DNA of 55,086 nucleotides from Sedimentibacter hydroxybenzoicus DSM 7310 (GCF_013403245.1 NZ_JACBNQ010000023.1:1-55086); one strand, 5' to 3'. Positions 42,660 through 52,074 are shown, counted from the stretch's first letter. Notes: generated from the letters alone by a model not told the origin. A program made the numbers and translations.

Positions 42660-43668
42660 AATATAATTTTTCTCCTTTTTCCCCGTCAAAATAATGAATG
42701 TCCTTTTTCAGGCAGTACAGCTTGTAGCTGTTGCCCTTGATTGTCTGAATGTCTTCAGGCACTTTAGAAATCAGCTTCAATCCGTTACAATCAAAATATA
42801 TCAGCTTTTCAGATCCTATCAATTCCACTGCCTCAACGTAGCATTGATCGAGACTTAATGAAGACTCCTCTGGTTCAACCGATGATATCTTTAACTTTTC
42901 AGGTCTTACACCCATTATTATATTTTTATCGCTGTCTTTAATAAAGTTCATCTGAGGTGAACCTATAAAGCCTGCGGTAAAAATATTTACGGGATTTTTA
43001 TAAATATTTTCGGGAGTATCCATCTGCTGTATTATACCGTCCTTCATGACAGCTATTCTTTCTCCCATGGTCATGGCTTCAGTCTGGTCGTGAGTAACGT
43101 ATATGAAAGTCGTACCCAGCCGTTTATGCAAATTTATAAGCTCTATTCTCATCTGGGTTCTGAGCTTTGCATCAATATTTGACAACGGTTCATCAAATAA
43201 AAAAATATCGGGTTCACGGATTATTGCTCTGCCAAGTGCCGCTCTTTGCTTCTGCCCTCCCGACAAAGTAGCCGGCTTTTTGTACAATATATCTTCTATT
43301 TCCAATATACCGGCAATGTTTAAAATTTTCTCCTGTATTTCCTTCTTGCCGATTTTTCTGAGTTTAAGTGAAAATGCCATATTTTCGTAGACATTCATAT
43401 GAGGATACAAGGCATAGTTCTGAAATACCATGGATATATTCCTGTCCTTAGGCAGCACATCATTAACCCTTCTGTCTCCAATTATTACATCCCCTGCAGA
43501 AGCTTCTTCAAGCCCTGCAATTATTCTGAGTATTGTAGTTTTTCCGCATCCTGATGGACCAACAAGAACAAGAAACTCCTTGTCCGTTATTTTAAGGCTG
43601 AAATCCTCCAATGCCTTAAATCCATTAGGATAAATCTTAGTTACATCCTTTAAAATTATCTCCGCCAT
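42646..43668 (-). CDS. ABC transporter ATP-binding protein, MalK/UgpC type
   Basis: 340 residues. The ABC domain has Walker A LVGPSGCGKTTILRIIAGL (about 35-53), signature ATLSGGQKQRAALGRAI (about 132-148) and Walker B DIFLFDEPLSNIDAK. The C-terminal third is a TOBE/MalK-type regulatory domain (IMGVRPEKLKISSVEPEE). It drives the two permeases encoded next. No second ATPase for the efflux-like genes is present in this operon, so it may also be the only energy source for them, or those genes work otherwise. Confidence 0.94.
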   Translation of the reverse strand: MAEIILKDVTKIYPNGFKALEDFSLKITDKEFLVLVGPSGCGKTTILRIIAGLEEASAGDVIIGDRRVNDVLPKDRNISMVFQNYALYPHMNVYENMAFSLKLRKIGKKEIQEKILNIAGILEIEDILYKKPATLSGGQKQRAALGRAIIREPDIFLFDEPLSNIDAKLRTQMRIELINLHKRLGTTFIYVTHDQTEAMTMGERIAVMKDGIIQQMDTPENIYKNPVNIFTAGFIGSPQMNFIKDSDKNIIMGVRPEKLKISSVEPEESSLSLDQCYVEAVELIGSEKLIYFDCNGLKLISKVPEDIQTIKGNSYKLYCLKKDIHYFDGEKGEKLYYEKI

Positions 43669-43679
43669 TTCTCACCTGC

Positions 43680-45026
43680 TCAATTGCCCATGATATTTAA
43701 GTTAACAATGAAATCATCAGCCATTTTATCAAAATCCTCTAATGTTTTTTCATTTCTGATTATACCCGCTGCCATATTTGATACAAACTCTCTTAATTCA
43801 CCGTAATAATGAACGCTGGAAAAAAAGTATGACATATCCATATTTCTCACTACTTTGTATCCCTTGGTCAACACTTCATACAGCTTTTCTTCCTCAGCTT
43901 TAGGATACATCTTAAGAGATACTTTATTACCATTCTCATCCGTAAGGTTTTTCACACCCACATAGTTCCAATCTTCATCAAATCCGATTAAATCTCTTGT
44001 TGAATCTAAATTTGTAACTACCCCTTCCATACCTCTCTCGTAGAGAAATAATTGAAATCCGTCACGGAACAATGTATCTGCTATGATATATGCATTGTCG
44101 TTCTTACTGATACTTGGCATAAACAAGCAAGGCATAATAACACGATTATATAGTGAAAAAAAATCACCGTTATTATCCAATAATACTATTGTATAATTCT
44201 CAATAGGTGGACGGCCTCTGAAATCATTGTAGTTTAAAGCCGAATAGTTGTACATCAGACCGGAAAACTCGTATCCGGATTTTTCTTCAATAATTCTATA
44301 GTCATAATCATCAGAATCATTGATAATATATTCATATTCATAATTACTTTTTATATCATCTATCAGTTCACTGATAGCAGTAAGTGCCGATGTCTTATCT
44401 ATATATGTACCTTTTTGATCTCTTAAAATTTTTAAGTCGTTTTTTATGCTGTAATAATCCACAAGCTCCATGAATTCCTGTGAATTGAGCTTAAATTCAG
44501 CCCCATTTACCTTCATCCTTTGCTTTATATCATAATACTCATCAAGTGAAATCACATTTTTAGGCTCTATGTTGTATTTTATCAAAGCATCATTATTGAC
44601 AAAGTTAACTCGCAGTACTGTACACAGAGGAACACAATATTGATTTTTATAATTATCAAATACATTTTTATAGCTTTCTATTCTGTCATAGTCCGCAGCT
44701 TTATTTCTCAAAGCATACAAGCTTCCGGGCAAGTCGAATGTCATGTCTAAATCCCCGTGTTCAATAGCAAGGTTTCTTTTAAGAACATAATCTTCGTAGC
44801 TGATATCAGAATATGAAAATTGCTTGACATCTACCTCTATATCATCTAAATTAGCCTGAAACAATATACTTTCTATAGCTTTTTCAACAATAATATTAAA
44901 AATAGTACCCTCTTCCTGTTTATACCACCATATTTTAACAGCATCGTTTTCCCCAGATGTTTGTTCAGAGCATGATGTCAGAACAGCTATAAGGGTGATA
45001 CATAAAAACAGATATATTTTTTTCAT
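43680..45026 (-). CDS. Extracellular solute-binding lipoprotein
   Basis: 448 residues. The lipoprotein signal MKKIYLFLCITLIAVLTSC puts the lipidated Cys at residue 19. The mature part has the general plan of family-1 sugar-binding proteins (DAVKIWWYKQEEGTIFNIIV early, ALTAISELIDDIKS later) but is rich in Asp, Tyr and Asn and lacks clear sugar-site marks, so the ligand is unknown. It is the first gene of the operon and starts 11 bp before the ATPase gene. Upstream lies a 106-bp gap with AT-rich sequence that probably holds the promoter. Confidence 0.85.
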   Translation of the reverse strand: MKKIYLFLCITLIAVLTSCSEQTSGENDAVKIWWYKQEEGTIFNIIVEKAIESILFQANLDDIEVDVKQFSYSDISYEDYVLKRNLAIEHGDLDMTFDLPGSLYALRNKAADYDRIESYKNVFDNYKNQYCVPLCTVLRVNFVNNDALIKYNIEPKNVISLDEYYDIKQRMKVNGAEFKLNSQEFMELVDYYSIKNDLKILRDQKGTYIDKTSALTAISELIDDIKSNYEYEYIINDSDDYDYRIIEEKSGYEFSGLMYNYSALNYNDFRGRPPIENYTIVLLDNNGDFFSLYNRVIMPCLFMPSISKNDNAYIIADTLFRDGFQLFLYERGMEGVVTNLDSTRDLIGFDEDWNYVGVKNLTDENGNKVSLKMYPKAEEEKLYEVLTKGYKVVRNMDMSYFFSSVHYYGELREFVSNMAAGIIRNEKTLEDFDKMADDFIVNLNIMGN

Positions 45027-45132
45027 CGAAATTTACCTTCCCATAATTTGCTATATGAAAATTATACCATATATTGCATTGCTTGTCTAATTTTATCGAA
45101 ACGCGTTTTATTAATTATCATCGTTAAAAATC

Positions 45133-45999
45133 CTAATTCTTAAGTTGCTTTTCTTTAATAATTAATACTGAAGCTAATATAACCATTGGTAATGAGGAAA
45201 TTAATCCGGTTATTGCAGGTCCGAACAACCTATTGGATGGATTTGCAGTGCTGAGAAATAAATATGGTATTTTCCCCATGGAATTTATTGTGGAATGTGC
45301 CAAAGCTGCAGGCCAAATTGTTGAAGAATTCTCCGTGATCCATGATAAAAAGATACCTGCTGCAATTGTAAAAATACACAGTGTAAGCACCCCCGACCAC
45401 GGATATCCAAAATACTCCAGACCGTAATTATGCCCGACTATAGTAAGAGGTATGTGCCATAATCCCCAGATAACTCCAGCTAAAATATGAGTTTTAATTC
45501 TTGATACATGCTTAACCAAATTAGGAAATAGAAATCCTCTCCATCCCATTTCCTCACCAAGACAAAGGAACGTATTTATAAATGGATTTATTAAAATAGC
45601 AGATAATATTTTTATATTGGCGGCTGTTATAGGGGTATCTGAAGGCTGTCCAGTTTTATTAATTATTTCGTTTTGTAACCTCCCAAAAGTTAAATCAAAG
45701 TCATTCTTAAATATGCTATAATAAAGAAGAGCACCTAAAAGTGTAAAAATTACCGGAACTATCCATGCAATTAAATACCATTTAATATTTTTTTTGACAT
45801 CTGGTTCCAAACTAACGATAGTAATTTCATCTTCTTTATTAAATATTTTCATAACCCATACGGTTATCGCCGGTATATACACCGAAGCAATCATCAATAT
45901 TGAAGATAAGTAATCCGGAAATTCAAAATTGTTAATAATAACCCACATTAACCATGTTAACGAAAAAGAAAAAAACAAATAAATTCTTATATACTTCAT
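45133..45999 (-). CDS. CPBP family intramembrane metalloprotease
   Basis: About 288 residues with eight hydrophobic segments. The CPBP/Abi (CAAX protease-like) motifs are present: EEMGWRGFLFP (motif 1, glutamates and arginine), HIPLTIVGHNYG (motif 2) and HSTINSMGK (motif 3). Bacterial members process prenylated or peptide substrates or give self-immunity to bacteriocins. It has no clear partner gene here. I start at the ATG at 45999 after AAAGGGGGTGCTATT. Confidence 0.92.
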   Translation of the reverse strand: MKYIRIYLFFSFSLTWLMWVIINNFEFPDYLSSILMIASVYIPAITVWVMKIFNKEDEITIVSLEPDVKKNIKWYLIAWIVPVIFTLLGALLYYSIFKNDFDLTFGRLQNEIINKTGQPSDTPITAANIKILSAILINPFINTFLCLGEEMGWRGFLFPNLVKHVSRIKTHILAGVIWGLWHIPLTIVGHNYGLEYFGYPWSGVLTLCIFTIAAGIFLSWITENSSTIWPAALAHSTINSMGKIPYLFLSTANPSNRLFGPAITGLISSLPMVILASVLIIKEKQLKN

Positions 46000-46142
46000 A
46001 ATAGCACCCCCTTTAAAATATACCACTAATTTTAGTATTGTAGTCTTTTTGCAGCAGCTTCAGTAACATGATTGCGAAGGCAAAAACGGTCTTTCGCTTG
46101 TTAAAGCTGATTGTTAACATCGAATCATCACTGTTTTATTAG

Positions 46143-47360
46143 TTATTTTAATCTATCAATTATTCCTATAGGATTAATTATTTTTTCCATTATATGATCA
46201 TGTCCGTTTGAATTTATATTAATTGAATTACCTGTTTCCAATGCTATATTCCAAAATTCATCATACGTAATATCCGGTTTTACCTGACAAGCTAATGCAT
46301 ATACACCTGCAATATAAGGTATGGTCCAGCTCCATCCTCCGCTGGAATAAACTGCGTAATCATTTGCCCCGGTAGGTGCAGCCGTACACCTGAAATCCAT
46401 CGGTGCAAAAAGGTAAGGAACACTTGTAGAATACCCTAAAATTCCTTCTGTATTGTATTCCCACCAACTACCGGGCTTGTATGATTCTAAATTATCGGCA
46501 TCAGACATTGGATATTTTCCTAATCCATGAAATTTATATCCGAAGGTTTCTCTTAGGGATGATGAAACGACAAGTATTCCCTCTTCCTTTGCTTTGTTTA
46601 CAGCTTCTGTTACTTCTTCGTATCCTTTCTGACTGCTATTCCACCCTATCGTTATGGAAATAACTCTTATTTTATTTGCATCAGGTAAGCTTTCATTAAC
46701 CTCTAAAATACGATTAATATTTTTAGCAAGAAATGAAAAATCATATTCAAAATTATTATTATTAACTGTTCCAAAATCTCCGGCTATGTAATACAGATCT
46801 GCATCAGGAGCAACTCCGACTGTCTTTCCTACTGCAATTGAAGCAACAGCAGGTCCATGCATTTGTGCCTCATATTTTCCTGCATATTCATTTTCTTCAT
46901 ACAGCTTTATTCTGTCCTTATATTCCACATGATCTACCAGCAAGGTTTGATCAATAATTGCTATACCCACACCTTTTCCTGTTATACCCTGTTTGTGAAG
47001 CTCCCTTATATTAAATCCGGGATTCTTGTAAAGGTCCATTAATTCTGTGGGATTAAATTCCTCAGGAAGCTTTTCTGGCCATTTTGTTTTTGAATCGTAA
47101 GTTGAATACAATAAATCATCTAAACGACTCGTCAAATCTTCAGATGACAAATCAGTACTTCTTACATCAAAACCCAAATTCTCATCCTTTTCCTCAGGAA
47201 ATTTATTAGAATTAAAAAATGTTGTATAATCAGGAGCCTCAGGGTACCTGACTATATTTATAACCTTAGTGTCCGTTGATTCGGCATTGCATGCCATAAC
47301 AACACCAACGATTATAATAATTATTATACATACAAAAAAGTATTTTCTCTTATTAATCAT
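46143..47360 (-). CDS. Subtilase (S8) family lipoprotein with altered serine motif
   Basis: About 405 residues. The signal MINKRKYFFVCIIIIIIVGV ends in VVMAC, a lipobox, so the protein is anchored outside. Subtilase sites: Asp in GKGVGIAIIDQTL, His in QMHGPAVASIAVGKTVGVAP, oxyanion Asn in ISITIGWNSSQ, Ser in SSGGWSWTIPYIAGVYALA. The last motif is normally GTSMATP; here it is GWSWTIP, so the serine is kept in an unusual setting. No propeptide domain of the usual kind is seen. I start at the ATG at 47360 after GAGGGAAAATT. Confidence 0.85.
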   Translation of the reverse strand: MINKRKYFFVCIIIIIIVGVVMACNAESTDTKVINIVRYPEAPDYTTFFNSNKFPEEKDENLGFDVRSTDLSSEDLTSRLDDLLYSTYDSKTKWPEKLPEEFNPTELMDLYKNPGFNIRELHKQGITGKGVGIAIIDQTLLVDHVEYKDRIKLYEENEYAGKYEAQMHGPAVASIAVGKTVGVAPDADLYYIAGDFGTVNNNNFEYDFSFLAKNINRILEVNESLPDANKIRVISITIGWNSSQKGYEEVTEAVNKAKEEGILVVSSSLRETFGYKFHGLGKYPMSDADNLESYKPGSWWEYNTEGILGYSTSVPYLFAPMDFRCTAAPTGANDYAVYSSGGWSWTIPYIAGVYALACQVKPDITYDEFWNIALETGNSININSNGHDHIMEKIINPIGIIDRLK

Positions 47361-47411
47361 AATTTTCCCTCTTCTTTTTGATTTTTTAAATATTATCCTT
47401 GATAAATTCAA

Positions 47412-48026
47412 TTGTCAAAAATGTAATGTCATTCTTACGCATTTCCTTAATTAATAATCTTAAATCAAATCTAACAGAAAATTTTTATCATGTAAATATA
47501 GGGGTGTACATGTTTGGTATTTCTCGGTATATGTTTGGTGAGTAATAAAATAATAACATAACTTTACAGATGAATTCGTTATTTTTTTCGCATTTCTTAT
47601 ACCAAAACCATGATTAGTACAAATTAAACATCCCCATGTCCTTACCCATGTTCTTGTTTTAATTATATAAACAAAAAAACTCAAGGCAAATCTACCAGAA
47701 ACAATATTTTCAACTATTACGGGGTTATTATTGTTTTGTTCTGGGATCCGGATTTTTTACCACCAGGTCAGCAAATGTGTCAGATATTTTAGATGTATCC
47801 TTTTATAATAACAACAGAGAACTGTTAAACTTGTTTTTAACATGATGGAATTTGGAGAGGACGGAATAAGCAAAATATACAATAGGCTAAAAATTTAACA
47901 GCTTATTACGATCAAATATTTTAAGCACGTATAAAAACCATATGCACGAAGTTAAGAATAAGTTTATCATACAGTACTTCAATTGTTTCAAATCCATTAC
48001 CTAAGACATTATTAAACGCTTGATCC
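47412..48026. other. Gene-poor stretch
   Basis: No gene I can support. A 74-codon frame at 47460-47684 on the minus strand has no ribosome site or recognisable sequence. Near 47750-47800 a short minus-strand stretch reads KISDTFADLVVKNPDPRTKQ and stops, which looks like the end of a lost gene. The region appears decayed. Confidence 0.45.
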
Positions 48027-48690
48027 TTAATCCGTTAATCCATAAAGTTCTTCCGATTCCATTATCAAGGTGTTTCCATTCCAAATCAGCTTTTGTATAA
48101 CACCAGACAACGGCGTATCTTTTACCCAATTCATAATATAGCTCTCATGTACTTCGAAATAAGATAACATATCAAATCCTTCAAAAATCACTTTTAATAT
48201 ATTTAGAGAGGAAACATCCCAAATATATAGTTCGTGTGTTCCATTTAAGGTTCCACCTGTATTAGCTGTCTGTATACCCATCTAAATTTACGTCCATAAA
48301 ATCTATTCCTTCAGGAATTGGACCCAAAAGAATTGATTGCAACTTATTTGATTCTACATCAAAAAGTTGTAACGTATAATTGTAATTGTAATCATGCATT
48401 ATGACCAGAGTATATGTTGAGCCATCCTTCTCATGATTGATTATGTATGTATTGTCAATATTTTCTGATTCTGCATCCAAATCATTTGGCTTTACGATGT
48501 TTTGTTTATTTGAAATACCTGTCTCGATAGATTTTTCTTCCAAATCATTTGAGCTTGTGTCAATTTCTACATTCTGGGAAGTATCTTCAGCAATTTCATT
48601 ATTAATTCCTTGAAATCGTAATAAATTGGAACAGGAAGTCTGCGTTAGTAAAACTAAAACTAGCCCTATCTCGATTAGCAATTTTTTCAT
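48027..48690 (-). pseudogene. Lipoprotein with FG-GAP-like end, broken by a frameshift
   Basis: The start MKKLLIEIGLVLVLLTQTSC gives a lipobox Cys at residue 20; AGGTGAGTTGC is the ribosome site. A Ser/Asp-rich linker follows, then DGSTYTLVIMHDYNYNYTLQ and GIDFMDVNLDGYTD, a calcium-loop-like FG-GAP pattern. There the frame stops. The protein goes on in another frame as IQTANTGGTLNGTHELYIWD and ends VIQKLIWNGNTLIM. The break lies at GGGTATACAGACAGC near 48271. If the ancestor had ATACAGAC twice in tandem, loss of one 8-bp copy gives exactly this break. Confidence 0.8.
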
Positions 48691-48774
48691 GCAACTCACC
48701 TTTCTCAATGATTATTTTTCTGCCATTACGCCATATAATAATTCAGCGGTATTTGTCCTATTAGGCACCTTTGT

Positions 48775-48966
48775 AGTATAATTTATTTCCCAACAGATTG
48801 TATGTCTTTGTTATTCTGTTCAACAGGTCTACCTCAAATGTGGTTTTTCCTGTCCAATCATTCATTTCTATGAGGGCTCCGGCTGCATCGTAGCTTGCCT
48901 ATTTTCCTCCATTATAGTTGATATGACTTACCATATCAAGTCCGTTGTAGGTATCTTGTATCTATA
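48775..48966 (-). pseudogene. RHS/YD-repeat protein remnant
   Basis: The minus strand reads IQDTYNGLDMVSHINYNGGK, a TAG stop (48901-48899), ASYDAAGALIEMNDWTGKTT, then FEVDLLNRITKTYNLLGNK. YDAAG..DWTGKTTFE.DLLNRI is the RHS repeat pattern of large secreted or wall proteins. No start, ribosome site or flanking repeats remain, so it is a fragment of a larger lost gene. Confidence 0.75.
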
Positions 48967-49009
48967 TTATTGGAAATCATTTTAAAATCTGCCAGAATAT
49001 TTCGCCTTT

Positions 49010-49046
49010 AAAAAAAAGACAGAGATGTCACATTATGCAACATCTC
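49010..49046 (-). terminator. Terminator downstream of the Rpn gene
   Basis: On the minus strand GAGATGT (49046-49040) pairs with ACATCTC (49028-49022), and a run of seven or eight Ts follows. It lies about 100 bases after the Rpn stop. Confidence 0.8.
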
Positions 49047-49114
49047 CATCTGCATGTCATTACTATTTCATATTACCTTTTTCAGGACGAATGGAATGTT
49101 GATGTCCCTTATTT

Positions 49115-49141
49115 ATGTCAGCAACCCCGTCCTCTTGACAT
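49115..49141. repeat. REP-like palindromic repeat, copy C
   Basis: ATGTCAGCAACCCCGTC..TTGACAT with ATGTCA/TGACAT arms (6 bp). The core equals copy A at 773. It lies 8 bp after the Rpn stop codon. Confidence 0.7.
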
Positions 49142-49149
49142 GTTCTTTT

Positions 49150-49905
49150 TTAATTATTATGATTGTTAATTTTATCTTGCAGCTTCTTTATTTCTTCTTT
49201 CGGGAGTTTTGTTATCTCACTGATTAACTCTATGTCCAAGCCCTTTTTTAACATTTCAGCAGCCGTTTCAAGAATTCCCTCGGCTTTGCCTTCTTTTATA
49301 CCTTCTCTTATTCCTTCTTTTTTGCCTTCCCTTATTCCCTCAGCTCTGCCTTCTGCCTTACCTCTTGTATAAATATATTCTGTCATTTCGGACACCTCCT
49401 TTGATAGTTTCAAGTCCGCATATGTTTCCGAGAAATAATTAACCGTGTACACTATCTCCTGCTTACCTTTGTCGGTAACCGGATACACTACCTTCAGTTT
49501 TAATTCATCGGGAATACCTCTTCCCTCTTCCAAATAAAGCACCGCCTGCTTCGGAAAATATATGGTCGGTATATCTTCTGTTCCTGTATCTTTTACAGCC
49601 TCTCTATACCCATAATCAAACATCCTAAGCACCATAAATCTTTCTCCGTTAAGTTGAAATTCAAAATGAAATTTTTGTTTTCCTCCGATTTTTAACAATA
49701 GATCGGCTTTTCTCAATTCCATATTCAGGTCAGCACTTTCTGTTGCCATAAATTCCACATCGTATTTCTGATTTACATCAAAGCTTTCGTTGAAAAAGTA
49801 GTTGACTATATTGATTACCAATGGCTTTGACACATCGAACAACAGTTTTAATGTTTCATCAAGCCTAATTCTTTCAGTCTTGTTCTTTTCATTATCCATT
49901 TTCAT
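49150..49905 (-). CDS. Rpn family recombination-promoting nuclease/putative transposase
   Basis: 251 residues. The PD-(D/E)XK-type domain covers about 15-160: RLDETLKLLFDVSKPLVINI, then the active-site strand pattern LRKADLLLKIGGKQKFHFEFQ (acidic D, then E/Q in HFEFQ) and RMFDYGYREAV. The C-terminal part has a run of charged imperfect repeats with the unit EGIREGKKEGIREGIKEGKA, common in this family and prone to length change. It ends in a helix that often closes such proteins. Rpn proteins stimulate recA-independent recombination in E. coli. The gene stands alone between decayed sequence and ackA. Confidence 0.88.
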   Translation of the reverse strand: MKMDNEKNKTERIRLDETLKLLFDVSKPLVINIVNYFFNESFDVNQKYDVEFMATESADLNMELRKADLLLKIGGKQKFHFEFQLNGERFMVLRMFDYGYREAVKDTGTEDIPTIYFPKQAVLYLEEGRGIPDELKLKVVYPVTDKGKQEIVYTVNYFSETYADLKLSKEVSEMTEYIYTRGKAEGRAEGIREGKKEGIREGIKEGKAEGILETAAEMLKKGLDIELISEITKLPKEEIKKLQDKINNHNN

Positions 49906-50112
49906 CTCCGGATTTAATATGATTTCATCAGGTCAATTATCTATACATATTTTACCATAAGCAGCTATAGGATTCAAGGATTATTTCGAACGTTTATTCG
50001 ATTGCTTTACTTGTACTGTAAGTACAAAAAAGATTCCAGAAGAACTAAGGCCTCGGGGACGGTCAGGGTTGCAGCCGATTCTATGATATTTGTGGATGCT
50101 GTGGAAAGCAAC

Positions 50113-50135
50113 AAAAAACGGCCTTTCGACCGTTT
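50113..50135 (-). terminator. Terminator of ackA
   Basis: On the minus strand AAACGG and CCGTTT pair around GTCGAAAGG-like sequence, followed by a T run, nine bases after the ackA stop. Confidence 0.88.
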
Positions 50136-50143
50136 ATATATTT

Positions 50144-51340
50144 TTATTTTCCTGCAAGCATCTTTGTATCTCTTGCTATCATTACTTCTTCGTTTGTTGG
50201 TATAACAAATACCTTTACTTTTGAGCCTGCTTTTGATATTTCTACTTCCTGACCTCTTATATCATTTCTGCAATCATCGATTTCAATTCCAAGGAATTCT
50301 AAGCCTTTACAAATGTTACATCTGTTAGAAGCAGAATTTTCTCCTAAGCCGGCAGTAAATACTACTACATCCAACCCACCCATAGCTGCCGCATAGGAAC
50401 CGATATATTTTCTTACTGTGTAGTCGAATTTTTCTAAAGCAAGCTGAGCTCTTTCATTGCCTTCTTTCGCTGCTGCTTCAATATCTCTGAAGTCACTGCT
50501 TACTCCTGAAATTCCTAATACACCTGATTTTTTATTCATTAAATTATCAACTTGTTCCGCTGTCATTTTCTTATTATTAATTAAGTAAGTAACAATTGCA
50601 GGGTCTATATCACCGCATCTTGTTCCCATTACAAGTCCTTCAAGAGGAGTCATACCCATGGTTGTATCAAAGGATTTTCCGTCTTTTATAGCTGTCAGAC
50701 TTGCACCGTTGCCTAAATGGCAGGTTACTATTTTCATGCCTTCAAGGCTCTTACCAGTTAAAGCAGCAACTCTCTCAGAAACATATTTATGTGATGTTCC
50801 GTGGAAGCCATATCTTCTGATTCCCATATCTTCATATAATTCATAGGGCAGCGGATAAATATATGATTCTGCAGGCATTGTCTGATGGAATGCAGTATCG
50901 AATACCCCTACCATTGGTACATCCGGCAATAATTCCTGACAAGCTTCTATACCGATGATGTTTGGCGGGTTGTGCAATGGTGCAAGTTCAATACATTCTT
51001 TCATTGCATTTACAACTTCGTCTGTAATTACTACCGAACCTGCAAATTTTTCACCTCCATGAACTACTCTGTGTCCAACTGCATCCACTTCACCTAAATC
51101 TTTTACCGCACCGTGATTTTCGTCAACCAATGCTTTTAATACAAGATTAATAGCATCCTTATGATTTTTCATTACTTCTTCAATAACTACTTTGTTCTGA
51201 CCTGTTTTTTCGTGTTTTAAAACACTTCCTTCGATTCCTATTCTTTCAACAAGACCTTTAGCCAAAACACTTTCATCATTCATGTTGATTAACTGATATT
51301 TTAATGATGAGCTTCCGCAGTTAATTACTAATACATTCAT
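50144..51340 (-). CDS. ackA: Acetate kinase
   Basis: 398 residues, complete. AckA converts acetyl-phosphate and ADP to acetate and ATP, the main energy step of many fermenters. Signatures are [18 protein letters not shown] at the start, [33 protein letters not shown]-like [15 protein letters not shown] and [13 protein letters not shown]. No pta gene is seen next to it within the window; the cobalamin-loop genes lie upstream. The gene has a repeat-rich leader region (51396-51496) and the ribosome site TTGGAGGAAAAAC. A strong terminator follows. Confidence 0.97.
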   Translation of the reverse strand: MNVLVINCGSSSLKYQLINMNDESVLAKGLVERIGIEGSVLKHEKTGQNKVVIEEVMKNHKDAINLVLKALVDENHGAVKDLGEVDAVGHRVVHGGEKFAGSVVITDEVVNAMKECIELAPLHNPPNIIGIEACQELLPDVPMVGVFDTAFHQTMPAESYIYPLPYELYEDMGIRRYGFHGTSHKYVSERVAALTGKSLEGMKIVTCHLGNGASLTAIKDGKSFDTTMGMTPLEGLVMGTRCGDIDPAIVTYLINNKKMTAEQVDNLMNKKSGVLGISGVSSDFRDIEAAAKEGNERAQLALEKFDYTVRKYIGSYAAAMGGLDVVVFTAGLGENSASNRCNICKGLEFLGIEIDDCRNDIRGQEVEISKAGSKVKVFVIPTNEEVMIARDTKMLAGK

Positions 51341-51395
51341 GTTTTTCCTCCAAGTTTTTAATTTATATAAAATCCTTTAGATTTTAAAGCTGTAA

Positions 51396-51496
51396 AGATG
51401 AGATTCCTCGCTTACGCTCGGAATGACATGTTCCTGATGAGATCCTTCGCTGCGCTCAGGATGACAAATGCTCAGGATGACAAATGCTCAGGATGA
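51396..51496. repeat. Interspersed repeat cluster supplying a stop codon
   Basis: Two members of the GTCATTCTGAACG family in reverse (GATTCCTCGCTTACGCTCGG..ATGAC and GATCCTTCGCTGCGCTCAGG..ATGAC) are followed by the 16-bp unit CAAATGCTCAGGATGA in tandem. The last unit runs into the phosphatase gene, whose TCATCC and TGA stop at 51488 are repeat sequence. Confidence 0.8.
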
Positions 51497-52072
51497 CGCA
51501 TTCTTGATTATTTTTTCTATTTTGCCTTTATTTTTGTCTAATATGACAATATCGCAATTATCAATCTTATGATCCCACAAATTATTGTCGTCTGCAATAT
51601 CCAAGTACAATAGTATTGATTGTATAACTCCAAAATGTGTAACTATCAATGAGTTATCCGGCACATTATCCACGAAGGAAGAAATTCTGTTTACAATATC
51701 GTCGTATGACTCACCTTCTGGGAATTTGTATCTATGCTTATTGGATATCCAATTTTCCGATTCTTCTCTGTGGCTTTCTCGTATTTCATCCCAAGTCATA
51801 TTTTCAAAGAGCCCGAAATTAACTTCAATTAAGTTGTTCTCTATTATAATTTCATTTATATCTATATTATTTACATCACAAATTATTTCGGCAGTCTCCC
51901 TTGCTCTTTTTAAAGGGCTTGAATAGACATAATCAATTTTATACGGCTTTAAGTTATCGCCTGCTGTTGCCGCTTGTTTTCTGCCTCTATCTGACAGATC
52001 CACATCTGTTATGCCGCTGAATCTGTTTTGTATGTTTGCTTCTGATTCTCCGTGTCGAACTAAGTATATCAT
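51488..52072 (-). CDS. Histidine phosphatase family protein (CobC-like)
   Basis: 194 residues. The phosphohistidine motif is LVRHGESEANIQNRFSG (about 3-19). The second conserved parts are YSSPLKRARETAEII and NSLIVTHFGVIQSILLYLD. Placed 2 bp after cobS, it most likely is the alpha-ribazole-phosphate phosphatase of the cobalamin nucleotide-loop pathway; sequence alone does not separate it from phosphoglycerate mutase-like relatives. The last four residues NASS and the stop come from the repeat that follows. Confidence 0.88.
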   Translation of the reverse strand: MIYLVRHGESEANIQNRFSGITDVDLSDRGRKQAATAGDNLKPYKIDYVYSSPLKRARETAEIICDVNNIDINEIIIENNLIEVNFGLFENMTWDEIRESHREESENWISNKHRYKFPEGESYDDIVNRISSFVDNVPDNSLIVTHFGVIQSILLYLDIADDNNLWDHKIDNCDIVILDKNKGKIEKIIKNASS

Positions 52073-52074
52073 AA

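Noticed and set aside
47460-47684. 74-codon minus-strand open frame
   Set aside because: No ribosome site, no recognisable sequence and an unusual residue mix; lies in decayed DNA.
50002-50205. 67-codon plus-strand open frame antisense to the ackA end
   Set aside because: Runs through the ackA terminator and into ackA antisense; no ribosome site.
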